Assembly (NCBI GenBank): GCA_029531795.1
Contig: JAPEIS010000015.1
Coordinates: forward strand, 682,001-746,000
DNA: 64,000 nucleotides
Reading direction: 5' to 3'
Source of the DNA: Sclerotinia nivalis
Taxonomy: Eukaryota; Ascomycota; Leotiomycetes; Helotiales; Sclerotiniaceae
Of this stretch, positions 37,166 to 47,728 are shown in pieces (the first letter of the stretch is position 1; each line of letters opens with the position of its first letter). The translations under genes and the position numbers were made by a program. The notes beneath the pieces are model-generated. The model saw nothing but the letters and a program-made list of their open reading frames with translations, did no database searches and was not told where the DNA came from.

Positions 37166-38300
37166 AGGTCTTATGTTAATGATTTTGAATGCGGTATAAA
37201 ATGTCGTGACAAAATGTGAAAATAAAAGAGAGATTCTGTTAAAGTTTTAAGGAATAGGCCCTCTAGAGAATCCCGCTTCATTGTAAAACCGTACATTTTC
37301 AGTCTACAAATTTTGACCGTAACCTTTGCTCAATCCCATTTCTTAAACAAATACATCATACAAATGTACCGTACGAGAATTACTCGAGTTTTAGGGGGAA
37401 CACTTATCCCCTTTCACTACCGTAAGAGAATTGCTCAAGTTTCAGGGAGAACTTTTCACCAAGCAAAGTAGATTTAAGTAGCATTGAAGTATGTAAATGT
37501 AAGAAATGGTATGTAGTACCCGATGAATTCATAGCAAAATACAGGTGCCGCACCCAGATCCCAATTTCAGATCTCAATTTCAGTATGGAAACTTCACGTT
37601 CCACTCACAATCTCATTGTCCTGTTCTGACGCAACAGTTTGAAGGATAAAATAAAACTTCATTATGACCCACTCAAGTACGATGCATTGCATATATCACC
37701 CCTCCTTATTTATGAAGAGATTCTGTACTGACTCCAAAATAACTCAAACAGACTAACACTGTGAGGTGAAAAGGCTGAAGGGTTGGGTGACCAAATAATC
37801 ACAAAGCCGGAAAGATGAGAACAATGTGATATCACCGCAAATGGTACTACTAGGTAACAAATGCGTGCATCGAAAATTATCACGTATAGATAAAAGTTGA
37901 AGAATCCTGTCAATTCAACAACCTCAACAAGCAATTGCAAGCCTCAGTTTTTCGGTAAGATCTTCATCCTTTACGGAGCTTTCTCCGTTGTCAGCGGGTG
38001 TTTACCCGATGCTCGGTTCCAATAATATCTGGGGACCGAGTAGTCAAAAAGTCCATACAAGCCACTGGCCGATCATTAAATTTACTCCCGGAAAAATGGG
38101 AGTTTGTGCCGTGGACAACTGATGAAAACATCACAATATCTCGCAATGTCATGAGAAGCAATTCCAACTGTCAAAGTTGATCTATCTTCCCAATCCTGAG
38201 TCCTCCAAATCCAGCGAAACGTCATCATCACGCTTATTCCACTTGTACGGAAGATGCACGAAACATTAGTCTTTTGTCTTGAAACAGGACGCACACCTGG
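37166..38300. other. Intergenic region with small tandem repeat
   Basis: AT-rich and without a convincing gene. It contains a 51-bp tandem duplication at 37367-37463 (listed separately). Short frames on both strands at 37404-38294 carry no motif. Confidence 0.5.
37367..37463. repeat. 51-bp imperfect tandem duplication
   Basis: Two adjacent copies start at TACCGTACGAGAATTACTCG (37367) and TACCGTAAGAGAATTGCTCA (37418). They differ at several positions, and the second copy is about 46 bp long. Confidence 0.7.
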
Positions 38301-41196
38301 GGAAATGAAGACGACATAGAGAGATCATGGTAAAAGTCGCAGTTACGCGTCCCAAGAAGGCCTCATGAGCTACAAATGCCATGAATGAGCCGTCCTATTG
38401 CTGAATTGGCACCAAATGCGATATTGGATGAATCATCTGAGTAGGCAAACGGTTCCTCCAATCAGCATAGGTATCAAGTTATTGAAATTATCTCTTTTCT
38501 TGATCGCTCTTCTCTCGAACTTTCATTGCAAGTAGATATCTCATTTTCCTCGCGTGCTATTCCGGTTGCGGAAAAGGAATGTTGAGGTTATAAAACAAGC
38601 CACTAGAGTGGCTATTATCGCGATAGTATTCTTCTCCAATCTTCTTTCCGTGTTTTTCATTTACGCAATATCATCACTGTTTTCAATATCGTGGGCGCGT
38701 CAATCGGTGGATGCATTCCTAGAACGGTAAAGGAAGGACAAGATAGAGCTTTAGTGATCCCACACTTGCAGACTGAAGACTTATCATGAATGAAATTGCA
38801 GCTGGTAGTAATCTACCTGCTCAATTAATGACCCGGATGCCGCATTACATGCGCCGAATAAAGGCCGTGATTCAATAATATACCTTATATATTTCATTGG
38901 CAATTAAGATGACCTTCCTTCCACAATCGCCTCCTACATGACCACCAATATGGTGGACTAGATGCATGTCATATTGATATTTCTGGAATGATGACGTTCT
39001 TTCTGTAGACATCATCAACCTCGATTACGTTCAAGAGTAAGGTTATGTGAATCAACTATGCCCACCGCAATCGGAGCGACATTCTGTGCTCAATTTGCGG
39101 TATTGAGATTACAATGCTAAACGTCATTGTCGGACAGGGACATTACCCGGATCCCGATTAATGCTATGTGTGACGTATAGGGAAGGTGCGATGACTGATT
39201 ATTCCGGAGAAAGGATATTGTTCGCAAGCATGTGGGTAATAATAGATTCTACTTTTGAACCCTAATACGTTTAATCACACTTTTTGTGATGAGGTGATCT
39301 CAACCTGAAGCCGTAATAATCAAAAACTTAAGTAATTGAATCTGGATTTTCCGACTTTCGGAGTCTCGCCATATTAGTACATTTAGCAAGTTGTTCATAT
39401 TTTCTCCATACCCCGCCTTTCGGGACACAAGTGCTGTACCTTACTCTTACTCAAATCTATCAGGGACACCAACATCAATTGATGATGCACTCTGAGGTTT
39501 CCGCATTAAGGTAGCTGGATCCATCAAGATCCTCAAACGCTAGCCGTATCTCCACATCGGATTATTGTGGTCATGCACCAACTTAGGAGAGTATTCATTT
39601 GGCTAATTTAGCTCGAGAAGATGTCGATACTGGCCTGTTCTAGCTTGAAGTGTGGATTGAGGAGCAGAACGCCGTTGTGGTGTATTGAAGCTCGCAACTA
39701 GTGATAGCTTAACGGTATTCGTTTATTTGGTGTACGGTAGCACATCAACCATTATTCAACGCTCGAAGTTAGTTCTCTTTTAAGATCACGATGCCGGGAT
39801 AGTAAGACTAAATGAGAAGTCTTCCAGTTCGACCTATTCTCAAACATTGGTTTTATTGGATCATATAATAAGCTTTATTAGCTCAGAGTAGTTTTAGCTC
39901 GGAAGGTGGGTTACCTAGTCTACCCTTGTATCAATCAATCCTTTCTCGTTTAAACTTGCCCCTCTTCTGCCTATTGATTGTTTAGCTCTCAGTTGTCAGC
40001 TGTACTATTGTTGGCGGAGAAAATTAGATAAAAGTCTTATTGATCCTTGCTGCCATTAAGCCACTAATGGGCGATAGAACCTCGATTTATGATACATCAT
40101 ATACCTTCATCAGCCTAAAACCCCGAATCTACCACCGGGCGGATCATCTATTCTCGTGAGGAACATATTAGTCACCGCGACGAAAACTAAGAGTTAGCCT
40201 GAACACTAAATCCCAGATTTGAGCCGCATCATATATCAACAATTTGGGTCTGCGGTGACGTTTGCCAAGCATAACCTTGATGTAGTGACATATCAACTTG
40301 ATGTCGAGTTAGATGTGTTTCAATTGAAACGATGGGAATTTCAATGACACAATGTAAACTACTGTTGTTGAAACATCCTTCGAACTCCCATTAGAAGCCA
40401 TTTTGTCGAAAAGATTTCGGGGAGGGATTGATGGGGAAGCGGTAATTTCTTGCACAAGACTCCCCTATATCTTTATGTCACTCATAGAATGATGTCCTCT
40501 AACAAAAACGGCATGCATAGATACACGAATTAACTGACTTCCAAAGCCTGCGAATGTACCGGGCCGACAACCCCTCTCGTTAAATCAACAAGCTTTCAGT
40601 TTATTTTAGTTATCCCCGCACACTTACCGGTCAGTTTTCCAACATTAGTGATACTCATATATTTTAGTACGAGGCTTCCTGATGAGCTATTTTTAAGTTT
40701 ATCACATTAGCAGTGTTCATGATGATACTTATATCCTTAGCTCTACTGACTAGAATCAATGACTTCCAAGCACGCCTTGCCTTCTTCATGCAACTAAGTT
40801 TATCTCGTTGCTAAGCTTTGTCCAGCACAATCGGAACTCCAGTCCAGACCATCATGAAGCCTATTACTGCCCTTTCCCGCTTGTCATTACTTTCATCACA
40901 TTCGCATTCTTCGAAGCTATTGTCAATCCGTTGTTTCTTAAGCTCGAGGAATTTGCATGATGGTGTCATCTCAATATGATTTACTAAGAAATGATCTGCA
41001 ATTATAAATTGGTTCTGCTATTTCTCTCTTTTTTACTTTCGATGGTAGAAAGCATCATAGGTCTTGAATAGGATGCTAGATTAGTCAAATTATTCGCCTT
41101 ATTGAGTCTATAAAGATTGACCTCCTCTCCCTCTCCCTTGAGACTTGGATCTCAAATAGCATAGCACGTAGAACAAAAATAGAACAGCTTTCAAAC
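38301..41196. other. 2.9-kb ORF-free block
   Basis: No open frame above about 60 codons occurs on either strand over this stretch, which is unusual for its moderate base composition. It is not the extreme AT-rich DNA expected of heavy RIP, and CpG and CpA remain frequent by eye. No inverted termini or tandem repeats were found. It may be a long regulatory region, a non-coding transcript or very old decayed sequence. Confidence 0.5.
41109..41115 (+). promoter_or_regulatory. TATA-like element upstream of secreted protein gene
   Basis: TATAAAG follows GAGTC and is succeeded by CT-rich sequence at 41128-41142, a common layout of fungal promoters. It lies about 420 bp before the ATG at 41531. Sequences resembling splice borders between 41343 and 41410 would fit an intron in the 5' UTR. 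Confidence 0.3.
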
Positions 41197-41276
41197 CTTT
41201 AAAGCTTCACAAGCTTCACAGTATTTACAAGCTTCACAGCCTTTACAAGTTTCATAGCATTTACAAGCTTTACAAC
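41197..41276 (+). repeat. 18-bp imperfect minisatellite
   Basis: Four to five units resembling TTACAAGCTTCACAGCCT lie head to tail. Later units drift to CAAGTTTCATAG and CAAGCTTTACAA. They sit between the TATA-like element and the ATG at 41531, so they may be transcribed as 5' UTR. Confidence 0.75.
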
Positions 41277-41530
41277 TGTCCGCCCATATTTTTCTCTTCC
41301 TCTCTTCTTCAAAATTGACAATTAACCTCAGAATAAGCAACCGTACGTATCATCTGTTCCTTTCATGTCTCTCTCTTGTATTACACAGAAATAACCTAAC
41401 AACAGCTCTAGTGTACGTTTGTTCTCCCATCAACATCATCTAAATTAACAACATCGAAATTAACAACATCGAGTCTTGACAACTTCTCGGATTCAAAATC
41501 GAGTATTGGTTTTGAGCAGAAGTATCACCC

Positions 41531-44112
41531 ATGATCCTAAGACCTGCGCCCATATGGGCGTTGGGTGCCTGCATTGCCGGCGCTCTAACGGCGGAGATTA
41601 AGCATAATCCTTCGCCACTCCCTTTGAACACCATACCTCCAGATAATTCTCTGGTTTCCCCATCAAACACATCACCAGTTGGTCATGCTTGGGTCAACTT
41701 CCCCCTCGCAGCAGTTGAGGATGTCCCTGCTTCCCCATCCACCTCCCCATTCACTCTCAGAGTTTTGAGCTCGTCTGATGAGTTCGAACTTGCAAAGAGA
41801 CAAGAGCCTTGGTCACGCCCAGAGCTTGTCAGCATCGCTAATAGCGGTATATTCAAGATGAATGCATCCAACATGGAAAAGTTCGATTGGGCCCAGAGAT
41901 ACAAGGATTGGGAGACTTTGGCGTTGCAAAATTCTGATAGCGGAAAGAGTCTCTCGGCTCGTTACGGTGAAGAAAAGCTTGGCAAGCCTCATTGGTTCTG
42001 CGATCCCGACAATGGTTGTGCTGCAATGCCAACTCCTCTTGAAGTTTTAGAATTTGTGGATGTGTCCGAACCTGATAAGACCCGGGATGAAAAAATCCAA
42101 GAAGCTCAGGCCAGGTACTGGGCCGGTATGAGCTACTATTTAGTCTTCCGCACTGGAACTCACACTATTGTAAGTCTTTTTATGTACTGACTTACTGTTA
42201 GAATTCCTTCATACTAAAAATCATCAGAACGCGCTTGCTCGTGCCCAGGACTTTGTACTGGCAAGAATAGACAGCATCATCTTCGACTTCACCAAACAAG
42301 ACAACCAGGACACGATTCTCAAATGTGAGATTAAGAAATGGTTCATTAATTTGATATATCAATACACTGGCAAGGCGCTAAGATTCGGCTTGTCAAAGTT
42401 TGTTGCGCTTGAGGCTGATCTCGATCCAAAATACCACAATCTCAATCCGCCCTCTTGGAAAACCCTCAATCAGGCGGACCCATTTATGTATACTGAGTTT
42501 GTGAAACAACTCTTGGATTTCACATTGCCAATGGAGCATACTGTGGGGAAGGGTAAAAAGCACCCAGACGGTAACGAAGGAGCATCTTCTATTGATTTCT
42601 TGCGCCTCACCAGCGAAAGATACACAAGCGATCTTTACTGCGGCCACATGGATGGAATTGCTGGCACCGGAAGCGACAACATGGCCCGTATTTCCGACGC
42701 TAGCTTCCACATAAGCGAAATTATGAAGCAGTATATGCAAAATCTCAGTGATGTATTCAGAGCACTCAACGGATTTACAGATGTTCAAGGAACAGGTAAA
42801 ACAATGAGTGATTGGATGTTCAACGCCGACTACGAAACTATCATTAGCGGGCTCGACAGCATTGATATCGCCAAAGAAGCTCAGAATTTCAGTCAGAAGC
42901 TCTCAGGTTACTTTATTTCTGCTTCTTGGGCCAGTAACAAATGTTACATGAAATGCCAAACCGACATCAATCGCGGAACCGTTAAGAAAAGATGCTACGC
43001 GAAAAAGTTTGCCAGTGAAAGATTTTGTCCTGAGGAACAGCCTGACACATTGTGCCAAGTCAATTGCTACACAATGATGGACTCCGGAAATCATGAGAAA
43101 CAACTCATCGGCTTGGATAAACTTTCAAAACATGGCTTTAACATTGAGGATGTCAAGAGAAATTCTTGGGAATACTCTCGGGAACTCAAAAAGCTCCACA
43201 AACCTCAATTGGATTTTGTAAATGGCAAGGAATTCACATTCAATGGGGAAAGGTCGGCCATTACTCTTTCTGTGTCAACCAGCAAGTCCAACAGAATCGC
43301 CGATAAACCCAGAAAATCCACAAACTTCCCATGCTTTAGCGGACAGGATTATAGAGGCATGGATACCGAAGCCCATCTGACGAACTTGGGTATGGGATTC
43401 GGTTCCACTGATTGGGGAGAAGAAACAAAAGCAAATCCCCGTGCCTGGGAGATGTTCCAGCATCACTGCCCTGAAGTAAGTCTTATACATCCATTTCCGT
43501 GCATGAACCGTCAACTAACCTTATCCGTAGCAAACGCGTAAAATGGCCCCCTTAACTCGCTACTTGAACATAATTTGTGGACAACGCCTCCTCTTTCCGG
43601 AAAAAACATGGCAAGACGGACTTGTACATCGTCGCGTTATGAAACCGGACATTGAAGGAAAAAACCGTGAAGTCTGCCAATCACTCCGCGAAAAGACCGA
43701 GGACATGGATGAAAACACAGCAAACTATCTCTTCTGCTCCGGCAGATGGCCCGAGTCGGCAAAGATTTTCTCCAACGAGAAAGGTTGGGTGTACACTGAC
43801 TGGAATTCTCGCTGGCATCGTGGTTCCGGATTGAGATTCATGTTGAGCCATAAGTACAGGTGTATGATCTATATGCTACAGAATAAGAACTTCAATGTCG
43901 ATGCGCGATGGGCTGACAAGGATTGGCATGCGGATCCCACGAAGGTGGTGGATGATGGGGCTCATATTAATGGCACAGTATTGGCGCTGGATGATGATGA
44001 CATCAAGGATCTGGAGAGTATGCCCGAGGACAGCCTCAGTATGGATCCGGCCGCGACGAAGGAGTTGAAACGTAAGCTTTCTGAGTTTGAAAAAAATAAG
44101 AATAGAAATTGA
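41531..44112 (+). CDS. Large secreted protein of unknown function
   Basis: Three exons (41531-42169, 42228-43475, 43531-44112) encode 822 residues; the introns are 58 and 55 nt with GTAAGT donors. Residues 1-21 are a signal peptide. A dibasic L-A-K-R site near residue 89 would allow Kex2 removal of a propeptide. The mature part has Cys clusters (near residue 155, and at about 445-500 with C-Y-M-K-C, C-Y-A-K-K and C-Q-V-N-C pieces) that suggest disulfides. The C-terminus is acidic, then basic. I recognise no enzyme motif. It is followed by genes for a membrane acyltransferase, a polysaccharide synthase and a GH16-acyltransferase fusion, so a role at the same cell surface is possible. Confidence 0.88.
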
Positions 44113-44578
44113 GAGGAGAGGAGAGAGATTTTGTGTTATGAAAAGGGGAAAGAGGAGGATACAGGAGGGAAGAAAGAAAGGAAGGAAGAAAAAAAAAAAA
44201 AAAAAAAAGGAAAAGGCCGAAGGGAACCGGATGTCTTCACAATTAGTATTGTGTTACTTTGATCCTGATGCTCATAACGAATAAAGTTATTATGATTTAG
44301 TTAATGTTTAATAAGTATTGATGTATGATTTTTGTATATAGCATAAAGAAAAAAATAAAAAAGGCCGTTCGTTTATACTTACTTTCTTGTTTTTCCAATA
44401 AGTGATTTGAGATGTTTGTACCTGTCTATGGTGAATAAGTAAGTAATGAATGGATGGACTTAGAGAGGTGATAGTGTTGTAGAGTATTGATCAATTCTTT
44501 CTATTGATAGTACATGAGACATAATAGCCCTATTCATCTATATGCGCAATAACATAAACCATTGACTCGTTCTTCCAT
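44113..44578. other. 3' flank with purine-rich tract
   Basis: Between two convergent genes. At 44101-44220 the plus strand is almost pure purine (GAGGA and GAAAG units) and includes a run of about 19 A near 44190-44208. This is low-complexity and probably part of the 3' UTR. No gene seen. Confidence 0.55.
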
Positions 44579-45964
44579 CTATTTTCTAATCCAGTCAAAT
44601 GTAACTCTAGCAAATGCCTGAGAAGGAAAATCAATCAATCGATAAAATATTTCCGCACTTGGAATAACCGTCACTAAACATACGAAGAAGCAACCTGTGG
44701 CTGCTACCTCAAAGGATGCATTTCTTGTTTCTGTGAGATGGGTAAAGAGCTTAATGCCCACAGTATAGACAATGATGCTTTGAACGAGGAACCAACCTAT
44801 GAAAATTGTTAGTATATACGCCATGGACGGGATGAGAGAATATGAGAACTTACTGAATGATCTCTTTCCCAAGTACATCAGAACTGGATTGCGGAACAAT
44901 GCTTGTACCCAACTCCAAGTCTCCAAGAACAGGAAAGTTCCAAGCAAGAATAAATAATTATCGTCTCTCGCCATTGGAGACCCAGCTTCCAGTACCACGT
45001 CATTCAACCCACCAGTTGAATATTCTCCGGTATGGATCCTAACCTCCTTGTACACGTCTTGGGGTCTCCACGCCGCCCACAAATACATCATGATCACACC
45101 CGCCAAAGTAACAATACTGTACAATGGCCAAACTGGCAGCTTCAACTGTCTGCCTCTCCAAGTTCCCAGTGATATCCCAGCACGTGCATGGGTTTGGAAA
45201 TCCATATTGATACTAACATCAGCCAATAGAAGTCCGGTAATAGAATACCAAGCCCAGCTATCAACCCACCACGCCGTAATGATAAACCCGATAAAAGCTT
45301 TGACTCTCCATGATTTTCGCACATATGGGATAATAACCATTGTCATATAAACGGTATAGCTTTGTTGGAAAAGAACAGACACGACCCAGAGTGTTTGCGA
45401 AGGAAACGCATAGCTCGCGGCTTGGGCATCGAATTTCTTGTTCGTCCAGAAGAGAGTGAAGACGGAATTGAAGTATGCAAGGGCATTAGGAAGCATGTAA
45501 GGTGTCTTAATGGTGGTATTGTTTGTTGCGATTTTGAAAGCATCGATGTAGGATGTTCCGATGCAGGTGAAAACGATGTATATGATTGCGAGGGAAAATG
45601 CGGAGGGAAACCATAGTCGGAGACCTCGGCGGAAAGATGACGATGCGACGAAATTGTGCGAGGGGTTATTTAGGAAGGGTGTGCAGATTGTGCGGGCACT
45701 TAGGAGAATGAATGCGCTGTAGATTAGAGACTCATTCCAGAAGAGTACGGAAAATACTTTTCGGAGAATCTCTTGATATACAGGGCCATTGGAATTAAGA
45801 GTACCGGTGACCGCTCTGGGGACGAGGGCATTCAGAAATATGCAGAGAAAGGATTGGAGCACAAAAAATCCCCTGACACCAATAAAGTGCGATTGCGAAG
45901 GAATTTGATGAGAAGTAGGCTCTTGGTAGAAGTCTTTCACAGGTGCAAATTTGGTAGAAGCCAT
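44579..45964 (-). CDS. Acyltransferase-3-like integral membrane protein
   Basis: The acyltransferase-3 family (OafA-like) transfers acyl groups, often acetyl, onto extracytoplasmic polysaccharides or other acceptors. The frame is open for 461 codons with about ten hydrophobic segments. A segment near residue 240 (W-V-D-S-W-A-W-Y-S-I-T-G-L-L-L-A-D) aligns with the membrane half of the fusion protein at 51477. The N-terminal G-V-R-G-F-F-V-L-Q segment corresponds to the family's first helix, but the catalytic His expected shortly after the Arg is not visible. A perfect intron (GTAAGT, ACTAAC, CATAG; 44853-44797, 57 nt) lies inside the frame, keeps phase and has no stop, so the mature product is probably 442 residues. 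Activity is uncertain. Confidence 0.8.
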   Translation of the reverse strand: MASTKFAPVKDFYQEPTSHQIPSQSHFIGVRGFFVLQSFLCIFLNALVPRAVTGTLNSNGPVYQEILRKVFSVLFWNESLIYSAFILLSARTICTPFLNNPSHNFVASSSFRRGLRLWFPSAFSLAIIYIVFTCIGTSYIDAFKIATNNTTIKTPYMLPNALAYFNSVFTLFWTNKKFDAQAASYAFPSQTLWVVSVLFQQSYTVYMTMVIIPYVRKSWRVKAFIGFIITAWWVDSWAWYSITGLLLADVSINMDFQTHARAGISLGTWRGRQLKLPVWPLYSIVTLAGVIMMYLWAAWRPQDVYKEVRIHTGEYSTGGLNDVVLEAGSPMARDDNYLFLLGTFLFLETWSWVQALFRNPVLMYLGKRSFSKFSYSLIPSMAYILTIFIGWFLVQSIIVYTVGIKLFTHLTETRNASFEVAATGCFFVCLVTVIPSAEIFYRLIDFPSQAFARVTFDWIRK

Positions 45965-46500
45965 AGCGAAATCAATTTGCCGTCGAAATATCCCAACTTT
46001 TGGATGAAGAGGGAGGTTAAAGAGCTTTGCTTTTGGATGTGATTATGGGGAACACGTCTCCAGAGATTTCATCGGCCTCGTCAGACCTCGATACGGAAGC
46101 TTGGAATTCACTTGAAGATCCACTGGGTCTCTCATACTTTTTTTTTACCTTTTCGTACCCTCTGCCCCATCAATATTTTGCATTGGCATTGTTATCACTT
46201 TTTCAGCTGCGCGCGAACTTTGTAAATGCCGTGCCGTATCATCATAAGACATTCTTCCACGTTTGTTCTAGAGGAGTGTCATGTTGGTAAGGTCCCACCG
46301 ACCTAGCGTAATGATAATTCTCAGTTTGATTGCATTATCATGATTATCATGATCAGCAAAATGTCATGACACTTTTGAATTCTGCCACTTGACTATGGCC
46401 TATCTCGGCCTAGCTAATTTCAAAAGCCGGGTAGATCAAAGCTTAATGCTGTTAGTCCCGGCATTGGATCCACCCTAAATTCAGGGACTCTCGGTACACC

Positions 46501-46629
46501 GCACGGTAGAAAGTACCGTGAGGCTTCCATGTTTGGTCGTGGCATACGTGGCTAAAGGGGTTGCGCACGGTAAAAGTACTATGAGCATTTCATATTTGCT
46601 CGTGGCATCTGTGGCTAAAGGGGTTGCGC
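46501..46629. repeat. 64-bp tandem duplication
   Basis: Two adjacent units begin GCACGGTAGAAAGTAC (46501) and GCACGGTAAAAGTACT (46565). Both end with GTGGCTAAAGGGGTTGC. A third partial GCACG start follows. The middle part has diverged by several transitions (TCCATGTTTGGTCGTGG against TTCATATTTGCTCGTGG). Confidence 0.8.
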
Positions 46630-47100
46630 ACGAGTAATGCGCAGCGGGTGAGGCGTCGCCCATGGGGAGAAATCAAGAGACGGGAAGATATCGGACCATG
46701 TCAGTATCTCTGCATGATATTGAAGATAAATCTCCAGTGAGTATAGTCTCAGTCAAAGGTGGGATGAAGTTTCTTCATCGGCTTGTTATCTGATCTTCAG
46801 ACATTGAGTTCATTTTTAGAATAGTGCTGCGTGATAAATGAAATGACCAATACCCTTTTTGGATTTTAGCCGTGGCAAAAATTACAGGTAGCGCGGTTTC
46901 TCGAATGTGATTGATGATCTTTCAATATCGAAAAAAGAGCCTCTTTTAATCTGAGACCTCTAGGTCTGAGAATGGGGGTTTGGATCGACGAGCTTATCTT
47001 CGAAACGAGCATGGGAAAGTGCACGGTTGACATCCATGCCATTGCTTCCAAAGTTCCACCGATTCCAGCCGGAACATCAGGGGTATGGAACGCACCGAAA

Positions 47101-47315
47101 CCGGCAACGACTCTCATGCCAAAGCCCCCAAAAAATAGATTTCTTTAGGACGCAACTATGAATATTATAAATATTACGAATATCAAGAAAGTGATATATA
47201 GATATCTGATAATAAATAATATTTATTCACTATATATATACCATCTAAATTTACATGTACACTTATCTTAGACAAAAATCTATTTTGGGGGTTTTGGCAC
47301 GAGAGTCGCTGCCGG
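47101..47315. mobile_element. Small inverted-repeat (foldback/MITE-like) element
   Basis: Arms of about 47 bp at 47101-47147 and 47269-47315 are inverted copies. The left starts CCGGCAACGACTCTCATGCC; the right, reversed, starts CCGGCAGCGACTCTCGTGCC. Both run into CCCCCAAAA-ATAGATTT. They enclose about 120 bp of AT-rich sequence. By eye the arms are about 85% identical, and several differences are transitions. No target duplication is recognised. Confidence 0.7.
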
Positions 47316-47728
47316 CCTCGGTAAGGTAAGGGGTCTCTTGGCAAGAGAAGCATTTTGAAAGCCTTCAGAGGCCCGGCCCGCAAAAATCAACTAAAGATAC
47401 CTACCTGGTAAATAGAATCATAGCACATTGAAGTTTTTTGAAGTGAAAATTGCAAAACGGCAATAAATCTTCATATCAGTAAGCACGTTGGAAATGGGTT
47501 ATGGTTGAAGGTTTTGGGAGTGCGCATTTTATTCTAAACTAGGTTGAATCGAGTTTTGTTGATGATTCTGCCTCATGTTACCGCCTTCCTAATTAAGCTG
47601 GTAACAACATCGCTAAATGCATTTCTATATTTCAACCTTTTGCTCCAAACGCCGACTATCTAGTCATGACCAAGTCTAAATATGTCCCCTCCTTTGAAAT
47701 GTATCTATTCGTAAAATCATCGTACCAT

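Larger units (their letters stand above)
45965..47728. other. Intergenic region with tandem and inverted repeats
   Basis: Promoter of the minus-strand acyltransferase at the left and 3' flank of the GT2 gene at the right. It holds a 64-bp tandem duplication (46501-46629) and a 215-bp inverted-repeat element (47101-47315). Short frames overlapping them are unlikely to be genes. Confidence 0.55.
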
